In this document: in pieces, positions 51,047 through 59,906 of the stretch
How the letters are laid out: each line of letters opens with the position of its first letter
Numbering within the stretch: position 1 is the first letter of the stretch
DNA from: UBA4416 sp044238845
GTDB lineage: Bacteria > Bacteroidota > Bacteroidia > B-17B0 > Aurantibacillaceae
Assembly (NCBI GenBank): GCA_044238845.1
Contig: JBIICN010000009.1
Span: forward strand, 37,069 to 101,068
Direction: 5' to 3'
DNA: 64,000 bases
Made by a program: the position numbers and the translations under genes
The notes under the pieces: model-generated
The model's input: the letters and a program-made list of their open reading frames with translations, nothing else
What the model was told of the DNA's origin: nothing
Database searches by the model: none

Positions 51047-53743
51047 ATGAAGAAATTATTACTAATTACTATTTTATTTGCAATGAATGCATCATGCATT
51101 TATTCTCAAACAATGATTAAAAATTGGGCAAACCCATTATTAAGTATTGCAGGAACTGGCAACATTAATACTCAAAGAACCAAAATAAATTCATTTGGAG
51201 AAGTTGTTGCCGCTGGCTTTTTTACGGGGCAGGTAGATTTAGACCCAAGTGCTGCCGTTGCAAGTTATACTTCAAATGGCTTAAGTGATATTTTTATTGC
51301 CACGTATGATGCCGCAGGAAATTTTTTAAGCGCTACAACTTTTGGGGGCACGGGTGATGATTACGTTCAAGATATGGTTGTAGATAATGCATCTAATATT
51401 TATGTTACTGGACAGTTTGGTGGCACAATTAATTTTGGAACTGCTGGATCAAAAACATCTGTTGGCGGACAAGATGTTTTTGTGCTAAATTTGCTTCGTT
51501 CTGTTGGCTCTATAATACCTGTTTGGGTAAAAACTTTTGGTGGAACTGGGTTAGATGTGGGTTACGGCTTAGTATTAGCTCCATCTGTTTTAACAGATGC
51601 AATATGGATTACAGGAGCTTTTACAGGAACTGTTGATTTTAATCCTGATGCTGCCGTTTCATCGTTTTCATCTAACGGATCTACAGATATTTTTGTTACA
51701 CGTTTAGGCTTAACTGGTAATTATCTTTCTACTTCAACGCATGGAAGTAATTTAGCTGATGCTGCGTTAAGTATTGCGGCAACTTCAGCAGAAGTATTTA
51801 TTACAGGTTATATAGGTACTAGTACCAATTTTGGGCCTTCAGGAATGGATGTTCTTATTTCTGGCGGTGGTCCTACGGAAGGGACTTTTATTACTAAATA
51901 TTCATCTTCAAGCGGTATAGCAATGTGGGCAAAAGGTTTTTTTAGCAGTTTTTCAAATAATAGAGGAACGTCAATAGTTGTTAATACTAATACGACAGAT
52001 GTATACACCGTAGGTAAATTTACTGGAACTGCAGACTTTAATCCATCTAGCACTGTCACAAATAATTTAACTGCAGGTGGTACATCTGATGGTTATATTT
52101 GTAAATTAGATTATGCTGGTAATTATAATTGGGCTGGACGTTTTGGTGGTTCAGGCGCTGATGAAGCATCCAGCGTAACAGTTGATTCAAATACTGGAGT
52201 TAGTTATGTTTTAGGTAAGTTTGCTGGAAATATTGGCTTTACACCTCTTGCAGCATCCACACTAACTTTAAACTCTGTAGGGAGTGGCGTTGATATGGTT
52301 TTAGCAAGATATAATAATGGGGGCTCAACTACATTTGCAGGAAGAATTGGTTCTAGTAATGCCGCAGACGAACCTCGCTCTGTTAACCTTTCTAGTACTG
52401 GCCACGTTTATTTAGCAGGATCAACAACAGGACCTTCTTCTGGTATAACGGAATTTAATTTTACAGGCGGCTCATCTGGAGCATGGGGATATGTTGGATT
52501 GCAGACAGGCTTTTTAGCAAAATATTATCCATGCGATGCCTTTAGTTTAATAGCATCAAGCACTGGCACTTTATGCGCTGGACAATCATTTAGTTTAAAT
52601 GCAACAGCAGGTTTAGCGTCGTATGCGTGGAGTGGGCCAAACTCTTATACTTCATCTGTTCAAACACCAACACTAACTAATTCTACATCATTAATGTCGG
52701 GAACTTATTCTTTAACAGGCGTTGATGTAAATGGCTGTTCGGCATCACGTACAACAACAGTTTCGGTTATTACAAACACAAATGTTATGGCAAGTATTGT
52801 TACACAAACCATTTGCGAAGGAAACAATTTTGTTTTAAATGCTTCTGGGGGTAACGCGTATTTATGGGATGGACCAAACTCATACACATCAGCAGTTCAA
52901 AGCCCAACCATTAGTAATTCAGCATTAGCTATGTCGGGCATTTATACTGTAGTTGCAACGCCAACTGGCGGTTGCGCTGGCACATCAACAGTTAATATAA
53001 CAGTTAATTCATTGCCTACGCCAACTATTTCTAATTTAGGGCCATTTTGTGCGGGGTCAACAGCAACATTAATAGCTAATGGTGCATCCACATATACTTG
53101 GGTTGCTCCACCTGCAGCTGGCTCATTTACGTCAACGGCTCAAACGTTTACATTTACTGCTAATGTAAACGGCGTATTTAGTCTTTACGCTAAAAATGCT
53201 GCGGGTTGCATTAATACTGCAACAACAAATGTTGTTGCTATTATTACACCAAATGCAACGGCAAGTAATGCTGGCCCCTATTGCGTTGGTAGTACAATTG
53301 CATTAAGTGCATCAGGTGGCGGCACGTATGCTTGGTCAGGCCCTTTATCTTATACATCTTCGGTGCAAAATCCCAATATTACAAATGCTAGTTTAGCACA
53401 GGCTGGTATTTACACAGTTACTACAACATTTAGTGGCTGTGCAAAAACAGCTACAACAAATATTGTGGTTAATACTTGCACAGGAGTGGAGGAAAGCGAA
53501 GTTTTAAGAGAAATTTTAGTTTACCCAAATCCTGCATCTACTTATTTTACATTAAGTAATGTGGTTGAAGGAACATCTATCAATATAATTGATGTAACGG
53601 GTAAAGTAGTTGTTTCTAATTTAGTGATTGATGGAGATAATACGATAACTATTGAAACTAGTAATTTATCAAATGGTATTTATAACATTCAATTAAAAAA
53701 TAATGGAGCAGTAGCTCAAAAGAAGCTTGTTATAAGCAATTAG
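51047..53743 (+). CDS. T9SS type A secreted protein with SBBP and Ig-like repeats
   Basis: From the ATG at 51047 the product is 898 residues, with a signal peptide ending CIYSQ. The N-terminal half (about 45-480) has SBBP-type beta-propeller repeats, recognisable by FGGTGDDYVQDMVVDNASNIYVTGQF and relatives spaced about 60-70 residues. Ig-like domains follow (about 490-800, CAGQSFSLNATAGLASYAWSGPN and close copies), then the type A sorting domain (about 825-898). The sorting domain lacks the palindrome-encoded segment found in the other two cassettes and is about four residues shorter there, but its last 30 residues are the same. A TTG 21 bases upstream is in frame but overlaps the promoter region. 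The role is probably surface binding; the ligand is unknown. Confidence 0.9.
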   Translation: MKKLLLITILFAMNASCIYSQTMIKNWANPLLSIAGTGNINTQRTKINSFGEVVAAGFFTGQVDLDPSAAVASYTSNGLSDIFIATYDAAGNFLSATTFGGTGDDYVQDMVVDNASNIYVTGQFGGTINFGTAGSKTSVGGQDVFVLNLLRSVGSIIPVWVKTFGGTGLDVGYGLVLAPSVLTDAIWITGAFTGTVDFNPDAAVSSFSSNGSTDIFVTRLGLTGNYLSTSTHGSNLADAALSIAATSAEVFITGYIGTSTNFGPSGMDVLISGGGPTEGTFITKYSSSSGIAMWAKGFFSSFSNNRGTSIVVNTNTTDVYTVGKFTGTADFNPSSTVTNNLTAGGTSDGYICKLDYAGNYNWAGRFGGSGADEASSVTVDSNTGVSYVLGKFAGNIGFTPLAASTLTLNSVGSGVDMVLARYNNGGSTTFAGRIGSSNAADEPRSVNLSSTGHVYLAGSTTGPSSGITEFNFTGGSSGAWGYVGLQTGFLAKYYPCDAFSLIASSTGTLCAGQSFSLNATAGLASYAWSGPNSYTSSVQTPTLTNSTSLMSGTYSLTGVDVNGCSASRTTTVSVITNTNVMASIVTQTICEGNNFVLNASGGNAYLWDGPNSYTSAVQSPTISNSALAMSGIYTVVATPTGGCAGTSTVNITVNSLPTPTISNLGPFCAGSTATLIANGASTYTWVAPPAAGSFTSTAQTFTFTANVNGVFSLYAKNAAGCINTATTNVVAIITPNATASNAGPYCVGSTIALSASGGGTYAWSGPLSYTSSVQNPNITNASLAQAGIYTVTTTFSGCAKTATTNIVVNTCTGVEESEVLREILVYPNPASTYFTLSNVVEGTSINIIDVTGKVVVSNLVIDGDNTITIETSNLSNGIYNIQLKNNGAVAQKKLVISN

Positions 53744-53766
53744 TTAGTGAAGAATAATTAATGTTT

Positions 53767-53801
53767 ATCCGCTGTTAGAGAAATCTGGCAGCGGATTTTT
53801 T
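53767..53801 (+). terminator. Terminator of secreted-protein cassette 3
   Basis: This is the same ATCCGCTG/CAGCGGAT hairpin as cassette 1, followed by six T. It is also preceded by the same 28-base spacer after the stop. Confidence 0.88.
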
Positions 53802-53855
53802 GTATATGGAGTTTTTCTGCTTAATAAATTATCTAATTGTTTTTGATGCGATAAA

Positions 53856-53890
53856 ATAAAAAAGACCGCCTTTGTTTGAGGCAGTCTTTT
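53856..53890 (-). terminator. Terminator for the C1 peptidase gene
   Basis: AAAAGAC-c-GCCT pairs with AGGC-a-GTCTTTT around a 7-base loop. The A-rich left side becomes a U run on the minus strand. Confidence 0.75.
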
Positions 53891-53910
53891 AAATTGTGGT
53901 CATTTTTTAT

Positions 53911-55095
53911 TTATTGAACGATACCTAATTTTTTAGCAATAGCAGCAGGAATTGCTTTTTTGTGTAACATGATGCTAGTTGTTTTGTATAGCACGTATGC
54001 TTCAGATGCATAAAAATAACCGTCGCATTCGTTTCTATCTTTACCCCAAGAATTTTTTACAATGTAATAAGGTGTTGAGTTTTGATCTTTTACTAAACCT
54101 ACAATATGCATACCGTGGTCATCTTGAGTTTCGTAGTTATCAAATGCTAGTTGACGATTTTCTTGTGTTACTTTAAATTGCGTATGAGGTTTTTTAACTA
54201 AATCAGCTTTTTCTGCATCACCCATTTCAGTAAAAGGAATTTCTGGAACAATTGCTAAGCCTTCTTTAAATTTAAATCCTTTTTCGCTTACATCAGATGC
54301 CCAAGCAAATGTAAAGCCAGTATTAATGGCATTTTGCATCACCTCTTGAAATTCATTTAATGGTAAGTTATACATTTGGTCCCAGTTCCAATTGTCGGGA
54401 ACTTCTAATGTAAACTTACTATAAAAAGGATGGTGTGTGAATGAAGTTAAAAACACGTAATCATCAATATTAATTCCTGTTGATTCGTAATATGATTTTG
54501 GAGTGTATTCTTTTCCTTTATAAGTAAATTTTTCAGGAGATTTTCCTAGGTAAGCATCGCATGTACTTTCTACAGCAGTATGCATGGCTTCAAAATCAAT
54601 CTTATTATTTTTATCATCAGCAACAGCGGAAGTAATTCCTTTTAATGTTGCTTCTAGTACAGAGTGATTATGTGGTTCTTTAGTGTTTTTCTTTCCTGGA
54701 TAAACTTCTTCAGGCACCATGCCGTATTTTTTAATCACATTTACGACGTCTGAAAATCCACCGCCTTCAGCCATATTTGCTCTTCCATGCATACGCACAT
54801 AATTATCGGCCTTTAAAGGATACGCTTTGCGAGCCACAAACATTTCTGCTAAATTAAAATCTTTACCTTTTCCCATTCTTATCAATTCACTTTCGAAAAA
54901 CGACATGGACGAAAATGACCAACATGTTCCTGTTTGGCCTTGGTTTTGAACAGCATTAGCATCTAAGCTTTTTACAACAGTAAATTTATATTCACTGCCT
55001 TTCATATTTGAAAGAGGTTCTTGATATGGAGCCTGTTGAGCTCGGCTATATGTGATTAAGCATAGCGAGTAAGCTGTAATAAATAGTTTTTTCAT
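53911..55095 (-). CDS. C1 family cysteine peptidase (PepC/bleomycin hydrolase-like)
   Basis: This 394-residue protein has a signal peptide (1-20, TYSRAQ), so unlike cytoplasmic PepC it is exported. Catalytic residues are all present: Gln in NQGQTGTCW with Cys58, His330 (GMHIVGLVKD) and Asn348 (VKNSWGKD). The segment GGGFSDVVNVIKKYGMVPEEVYPG matches the PepC/bleomycin hydrolase family. Such enzymes act as aminopeptidases on short peptides. The secreted location suggests trimming of peptides in the periplasm or outside. The gene is monocistronic between two terminators and lies next to the T9SS genes. No sorting domain is seen. Confidence 0.92.
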   Translation of the reverse strand: MKKLFITAYSLCLITYSRAQQAPYQEPLSNMKGSEYKFTVVKSLDANAVQNQGQTGTCWSFSSMSFFESELIRMGKGKDFNLAEMFVARKAYPLKADNYVRMHGRANMAEGGGFSDVVNVIKKYGMVPEEVYPGKKNTKEPHNHSVLEATLKGITSAVADDKNNKIDFEAMHTAVESTCDAYLGKSPEKFTYKGKEYTPKSYYESTGINIDDYVFLTSFTHHPFYSKFTLEVPDNWNWDQMYNLPLNEFQEVMQNAINTGFTFAWASDVSEKGFKFKEGLAIVPEIPFTEMGDAEKADLVKKPHTQFKVTQENRQLAFDNYETQDDHGMHIVGLVKDQNSTPYYIVKNSWGKDRNECDGYFYASEAYVLYKTTSIMLHKKAIPAAIAKKLGIVQ

Positions 55096-55128
55096 AGTGT
55101 ATTTAGGTAAAATTAATAAGTAAAATAA

Positions 55129-55509
55129 TTAGTTATTTTGGTTAATATATTTAACTAACGATGAGATTTCAAAAATTGTAAATATAATATACTGTGTCAT
55201 AAAATGGCAGGCAAATGCAAGCGACTGAGGCTTATTAATTAATGAGTATATAAATACAAATACCATGCACGCTAATAATCGAGCCATACTCATCGCTAGT
55301 GTTTTAAAAACAAATTCTTTTGATTGCTTGTCGCCTGAAGTTAAAACAACTTTTATACCTAATGTAGTTAAGGCAAAAAAGGCAGTAGGTATCCAATAAT
55401 GATTTGTTGCAAAAAATGGACTTTGTATTTGTGTTAATCCAAAAGAAAGAATTAAAGCGCCTAAAGCTATAATCGAAAATTGTAAGTAGTATTTTTTTTG
55501 ACTTTGCAT
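55129..55509 (-). CDS. Four-helix membrane protein, AtpI-like (ATP synthase-associated)
   Basis: This 126-residue protein has four membrane helices (about 8-25, 38-55, 68-90 and 98-118), no obvious motif, and the size and position of the small membrane protein that in Bacteroidota lies between atpZ and atpB. An AtpI-like role in assembling the c-ring is plausible. It starts directly after the atpZ stop on the same strand. Here the pair points away from the atpB operon, about 4.8 kb distant, which suggests a rearrangement. Confidence 0.6.
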   Translation of the reverse strand: MQSQKKYYLQFSIIALGALILSFGLTQIQSPFFATNHYWIPTAFFALTTLGIKVVLTSGDKQSKEFVFKTLAMSMARLLACMVFVFIYSLINKPQSLAFACHFMTQYIIFTIFEISSLVKYINQNN

Positions 55510-55740
55510 TTATTTGTTAGGTTTAATAAAATCTTTTAAAACAACATACATGGCAAATCCAATAGACACTAAACTTAAGATAATGGTAAACACAGGAGTA
55601 CTATTTTTGTAATATTCGTCTAGTTTAAATCCGCCGTAACATCCGCCGCCAATAATAAGCGCCATTTGAATTCCTAAAGCACTATATTTAGCATAGGCAT
55701 TAAGCGGTTTGGGTGGCTGCTTCTCTTTTTTCGCTGACAT
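55510..55740 (-). CDS. atpZ: AtpZ/AtpI family protein (F0F1-associated)
   Basis: This 76-residue protein has two helices (about 20-38 and 48-68) and the family motif YAKYSALGIQMALIIGGGCYGGFKLDEYY, where the Gly-rich helix and Asp/Glu are characteristic. Family members are thought to form small Ca2+/Mg2+-channel or assembly subunits of F0F1 ATP synthase. Its ORF overlaps the bactofilin ORF by about 40 bases. It belongs to a minus-strand operon porW-bactofilin-atpZ-atpI-like. Confidence 0.82.
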   Translation of the reverse strand: MSAKKEKQPPKPLNAYAKYSALGIQMALIIGGGCYGGFKLDEYYKNSTPVFTIILSLVSIGFAMYVVLKDFIKPNK

Positions 55741-56110
55741 TGGTTATGTTTTTAACAACCGCGCCCATATTAGTATGTCCAGTAAAGGTGGCTCCTATTT
55801 CAATATTTATTTTAGCTGTAACAATATCTCCAAGTATTTTAGCGCTTGATTTTAAGGTTAGTAATTCGCTAACGTTTAATTTTCCATGAATTTCTCCAGA
55901 AATATCTGCGTTTTGACAAACAATATTTCCTTCAATATTTCCTGAAGCCCCAACAACTAATTTTCCAGAAATGGAAATATTACCCTTTAATGCTCCATCA
56001 ATTCTTACATCGCCATTAGACTTTATATCACCTGTAATAGAAGTTCCGTTTCCAATTAAATTAATGGATGCCCCATCAATTGCAGAAGATTTATTTACTT
56101 TTTGAAACAT
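55700..56110 (-). CDS. Bactofilin (polymer-forming cytoskeletal protein)
   Basis: This 136-residue protein has a central beta-helix with the regular GNGTSITGDIKSNGDVRIDG, LKGNISISGKLVVG, GNIEGNIVC and ADISGEIHGKLNV periodicity of bactofilins. Bactofilins polymerise without nucleotide and organise cell-envelope or morphogenesis proteins. It lies between porW and atpZ, an order that fits Bacteroidota genomes where these genes are linked. A periplasmic peptidase of the M23 family lies near by, and bactofilins are often paired with M23 peptidases. No membrane helix is present. Confidence 0.93.
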   Translation of the reverse strand: MFQKVNKSSAIDGASINLIGNGTSITGDIKSNGDVRIDGALKGNISISGKLVVGASGNIEGNIVCQNADISGEIHGKLNVSELLTLKSSAKILGDIVTAKINIEIGATFTGHTNMGAVVKNITNVSEKREAATQTA

Positions 56111-56145
56111 GATTATTTTTTTTGTTTTACGAATATATAAAAATA

Positions 56146-58836
56146 CTACTGTAATTTGTAATGATCATCGAAAAAAGGTTTATAGTAGCTAATTTGTTTT
56201 TTTCTATAAAGTTTAGGTAAATTATCTGCAGAAATAGCCACAAAGGTAAATAACTCTGTTTTTACCTTTCCTGTAAAAACGGTTTTATCTTTTTTTAAAT
56301 TATCTATGTAGGCTAAGGCTTCTTGTGCATTTTTAAAAGTTTTAATGTTTGTCATTTGTTCGGAGTTACCAAACAAATTACTTGATATACTTAAATCGGC
56401 ATTACTATAAAAGTTATCATTATAATCGGCAAGAGAGGTTTTAAAAGTGTTTGCTAAAGAGGCATCATCTGGGCAAATTGCTATTACAAAATGTTGTGCA
56501 TTTAAATCTAAAGTAAAAGTATCTGTTTTATTTGTACCAAGGTTTCCTGAAGCTTCGCTAGGATTTTTCATACTATAAATAACTTCTAAAATATCTTGCG
56601 CTTGTTTTACAACCGGATCTTTTGGATAATAGATTTGTATTTTTTTTAGAGAAATCTCTAAAGAATCCACTCCATATAATTTTCCAATACACATGGCTTT
56701 AATAAAAGCAAATTTTGCTGCAAAATCATTTTTGCCAAATTTCACTTCTGATTCATTACATTTCGAAAAAGCTACAGAGTAATTACCAATACTATATTCG
56801 TTGTAGGTATCTGTATAAAATAATTCTACTTCTCCTTTTTGTGCAGCTTTATCCGATATGTATTTTGGATTTTTAATAATTTGCGCATATTCACTATTAG
56901 GATATTCATTTAATAATTTATTTTTATAATAATCAGCTTGTGCTTTATTTTTTACTGATTCAAATATGCGATATAATTGGTAGTAAGTTGATAATTTGTA
57001 TTTATGGTCAGCGTATCGATTGTTAAGTTCTTCAAAAGTTGCAATGGCTTTTTTATTATTATTTAAATCTTCTTTATAGGTGCTTCCTAGATTATAGTAA
57101 GCATCAATGATTGATTTATTGGAGAGTTTTAGTAATGAATCATTTAGCGGTAAGTCTACTAAATAATAGTCCACCGTTTTATTTGATGGTTTTTGCTTAA
57201 TGACACTAATGTTTGTTTTACTTAATGAATCTGCACTTGGTGTTGAGGTTTGGTTCTCAAATGTTAATGATTTTTGACTTCTTCTCCAACTATCTTCTAA
57301 TTTTCGATTACCCCATTTTTTTATAAAATCATTTACTCCAAAAGATAAGGTTGTTTGATTATAAAAATACCAATCGCCTTTTTGCCCAGTGCCAATATTT
57401 GGCATTCCATTATTTGGTATTCCATTTGGATTATAATTTGGATTATCGTTTTGAGACTGAAGTAATTCTTCCTCTTCCTTCTTACGATTTTCCTCTTCCT
57501 CAATTTTTTTAATCATTTTTTCAATAAAGCGAGTTCTATCACTTTCACTCATTTTTGCAATTCGTTGTAAACTATCTTCACGCTGAATGGTTTTAATGTA
57601 TCCAATTAAAATTTCTAATGTTTCTTTGCGTTTACTAATAATAGTATAATCTTTATAATCTTTTGGTAAAGTAATCATGGTACTATCATAATAGCCACCA
57701 GCAGCTCTATAATTGGCTTGCTCAAAACTAATTTCGCCTAATTTTAAGTAAGATAAAGCTTTTTGTTTAGGATTTTGTGTGCTATTTTTTACGGATAATT
57801 TATAATTTGCAATAGCTTCTTTTTCGTTTTTTTCTTTTTCGTAAATTTCTCCCAATGTATAGTAAATCACATCTAAATACTCTGTGTTTTTGACATCACG
57901 TGTCATTTTCATTAGTTCACGTTTTAACTTAGCAATGTTACCAGATTTTATCTCAACAAGTCGTGCTTGTTTCATTTTTGCATTAAAAACTAAATCGTAG
58001 TCTGGTTTTAATGCAATTACTTTTTTGTAAAATTGAATGGCTTTTCTATTGTCTTTTTTTTCTTCAGCTAACTGTCCTAAAATAAAATTATATCTAGCTC
58101 TTGTTTTTTTTGTTGGACGTTTAAGACGTAGCAAAAATTTCGAAATAGCGCTTGAGTTTTTAGGATCGCCACCTTTTAATGAATTTTCCAAAGCTTCTTC
58201 AGCTTCTTTATACATGCCTCGTTTTATATAGTAATCAGCTTGAACAGCTGGTAATTCTTTTTTTGCGTACTTTGATATTTTTTTGTCTTCTTTTAATAAA
58301 CTAATAATAGGTTCAGCTTGTGATGGCGCACCAATTTCGTTTTTAGAACGTGCTAACCATATAAGTGCTTTGTATTTGTCTTTTGATTTGTAGCTTCTAA
58401 GAACATATTCAAACGCTTCAATACCTGAGAAAAATTCACGCTTATAAAAATGCGAAATACCTATAACATTCCAGTTATTATCAATCCATTTTCCAGCAGT
58501 TGTAATCTCAACTCCTTTTTTATCTTTAATGGTGTGACGTTGAATACAATTAGAAGATTTTTTAATAGCTTTATCAAATTCGGGAAATGTTGACTTTACA
58601 GTTTCATTTGTTGGCATTAAAAAAACAGGTAATAATCTGTCGTAATCATATTTGTATGTAGTTCTAATTTTTTCTTCACCTTCTTTAATACTTTCGGTTG
58701 CATAATAATAGCCATTAAAACGTGCTGTTAAATTATGGTATCCTCTATGAATAAAGGTGTTTTTATTTGTTTTACATCCCGATAAAAGAATTAAAATAAC
58801 AAAGCAACTAAGTAAATATGTGTATATAGATTTCAA
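56146..58836 (-). CDS. porW: T9SS lipoprotein PorW/SprE (TPR)
   Basis: This 896-residue protein starts at a TTG with a lipoprotein signal (LILLSGC, lipidated Cys21). Its conserved start, NTFIHRGYHNLTARFNGYYYATESIKEGEEKI, matches the PorW/SprE family. Multiple TPR helices cover the N-terminal half (about 150-420) and middle. A Glu/Lys-rich stretch (about 430-460) and a further TPR region follow, ending in a C-terminal domain (about 770-896). PorW is a periplasmic lipoprotein thought to link the PorKN ring with the translocon, required for T9SS secretion and gliding. It is first of a minus-strand operon with bactofilin, atpZ and the atpI-like gene. A TATTTTTG box lies just upstream. Confidence 0.88.
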   Translation of the reverse strand: MKSIYTYLLSCFVILILLSGCKTNKNTFIHRGYHNLTARFNGYYYATESIKEGEEKIRTTYKYDYDRLLPVFLMPTNETVKSTFPEFDKAIKKSSNCIQRHTIKDKKGVEITTAGKWIDNNWNVIGISHFYKREFFSGIEAFEYVLRSYKSKDKYKALIWLARSKNEIGAPSQAEPIISLLKEDKKISKYAKKELPAVQADYYIKRGMYKEAEEALENSLKGGDPKNSSAISKFLLRLKRPTKKTRARYNFILGQLAEEKKDNRKAIQFYKKVIALKPDYDLVFNAKMKQARLVEIKSGNIAKLKRELMKMTRDVKNTEYLDVIYYTLGEIYEKEKNEKEAIANYKLSVKNSTQNPKQKALSYLKLGEISFEQANYRAAGGYYDSTMITLPKDYKDYTIISKRKETLEILIGYIKTIQREDSLQRIAKMSESDRTRFIEKMIKKIEEEENRKKEEEELLQSQNDNPNYNPNGIPNNGMPNIGTGQKGDWYFYNQTTLSFGVNDFIKKWGNRKLEDSWRRSQKSLTFENQTSTPSADSLSKTNISVIKQKPSNKTVDYYLVDLPLNDSLLKLSNKSIIDAYYNLGSTYKEDLNNNKKAIATFEELNNRYADHKYKLSTYYQLYRIFESVKNKAQADYYKNKLLNEYPNSEYAQIIKNPKYISDKAAQKGEVELFYTDTYNEYSIGNYSVAFSKCNESEVKFGKNDFAAKFAFIKAMCIGKLYGVDSLEISLKKIQIYYPKDPVVKQAQDILEVIYSMKNPSEASGNLGTNKTDTFTLDLNAQHFVIAICPDDASLANTFKTSLADYNDNFYSNADLSISSNLFGNSEQMTNIKTFKNAQEALAYIDNLKKDKTVFTGKVKTELFTFVAISADNLPKLYRKKQISYYKPFFDDHYKLQ

Positions 58837-58847
58837 AAAATAGCTTG

Positions 58848-58855
58848 CAAAAATA
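58848..58855 (-). promoter_or_regulatory. -7 box for the porW operon
   Basis: The minus strand reads TATTTTTG, an exact match, about 11 bases before the TTG start at 58836. The leader would be very short. Confidence 0.5.
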
Positions 58856-58886
58856 AGGTTATAACGTCAAAATCGTAAATTTAGTA

Positions 58887-58894
58887 TATTTTTG
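58887..58894 (+). promoter_or_regulatory. -7 box for the M23 peptidase gene
   Basis: TATTTTTG, an exact match, 10 bases upstream of the ATG at 58905. It is divergent to the porW promoter, 31 bases away. Confidence 0.5.
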
Positions 58895-58904
58895 TATCGT
58901 ACGT

Positions 58905-59780
58905 ATGTCTGAAACCAAAAATAGTCGTTGGAAAATTTTTACTGATCAATTACGGAATAAATACCGCTTGGTTATATTGAACGATGATTCTTTTGCCGAA
59001 AAGTTCTCTTTACGACTTTCTCCTTTAGGATTAATTATTCTTTTAGGTTCGGTAACTATTGTAATGACTACATTGGTTATTAGCCTGGTTGCATTTACAC
59101 CTTTTAGAGAATATATTCCTGGATATGGAAATGTGGATGATAGAAAAGACATTATAATGTTGAGCTCAAAAGCCGATTCCTTGGAACAAACTTTAATAGC
59201 AAGAGATTGGTATATTAATAACCTGTTAAATGTGTTTTCTGGTAAAACCGAAGGAAGAACCTCTAAACCAGCAAAAGATTCTACAGGGAAGTATGCAAAT
59301 ATTGATATTAAACCCAGTGACCAAGACGTAAAACTTCGTAACGACATAGAAACTAATCAGTTAGTGTCTACCAGCGAAAAAGTGTCGGCAAATAAATTGA
59401 ATGCTTTAAGTAATTTTTTCTTTTTTACACCAATTAATGGAGTTATAACAACGTCTTATAATATTAGTGAAGAACATTTTGGAACTGATATAGCATCTAA
59501 GGAAAATGAATTGATAAAAGCGACCTTAGACGGCACAATTGTATTTGCTGGATTTACAACAGATGACGGCTATGTTATTCAAATACAGCACGGTAACAAT
59601 TTAACAAGCGTTTATAAACATCAATTAAGCATTACTAAAAAAGTAGGAGACTATGTAAAAGCTGGTGAGCCAATTGGAGTGGTTGGAAATACTGGAGAAA
59701 ATAGCAGAGGGCCTCATTTGCATTTCGAGCTATGGTATAATGGATTTGCCATTAATCCTCAAGATTATGTAGCGTTTTAA
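58905..59780 (+). CDS. Membrane-anchored M23 family metallopeptidase
   Basis: This 291-residue protein has one membrane helix (about 38-60), a short linker and a C-terminal M23 (LytM) domain. The zinc ligands His191 and Asp195 (HFGTD) and His273 (HLHFE) are in place, with His239 and His271 as catalytic residues, so it looks active. It should cut peptidoglycan peptides in the periplasm. It is divergent to porW and shares a 60-base intergenic region, which suggests co-regulation of wall cleavage with T9SS assembly. Proof is lacking. A bactofilin gene, a common M23 partner, is in the same neighbourhood. Confidence 0.92.
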   Translation: MSETKNSRWKIFTDQLRNKYRLVILNDDSFAEKFSLRLSPLGLIILLGSVTIVMTTLVISLVAFTPFREYIPGYGNVDDRKDIIMLSSKADSLEQTLIARDWYINNLLNVFSGKTEGRTSKPAKDSTGKYANIDIKPSDQDVKLRNDIETNQLVSTSEKVSANKLNALSNFFFFTPINGVITTSYNISEEHFGTDIASKENELIKATLDGTIVFAGFTTDDGYVIQIQHGNNLTSVYKHQLSITKKVGDYVKAGEPIGVVGNTGENSRGPHLHFELWYNGFAINPQDYVAF

Positions 59781-59861
59781 CATTAAGCGATTTAAATTGT
59801 TAGAATCTGAAGTTTCTTTGGTTAAAACTTAAAAAAAATTTCGCTTTTGCCGATTTATCCC

Positions 59862-59869
59862 TACATTTG
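59862..59869 (+). promoter_or_regulatory. -7 box for the ATP synthase operon
   Basis: TACATTTG, an exact match, 37 bases upstream of the preferred atpB ATG at 59907. It lies inside an upstream in-frame extension, which therefore is not translated. Confidence 0.55.
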
Positions 59870-59906
59870 CACCCGAATTTTAAAGCTTACAATACCTTTT
59901 TTCGTA

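Noticed and set aside
59847..59906. Upstream TTG start for atpB
   Set aside because: The extension overlaps a good -7 box and puts 20 residues in front of an ordinary signal peptide. The ATG at 59907 is better.
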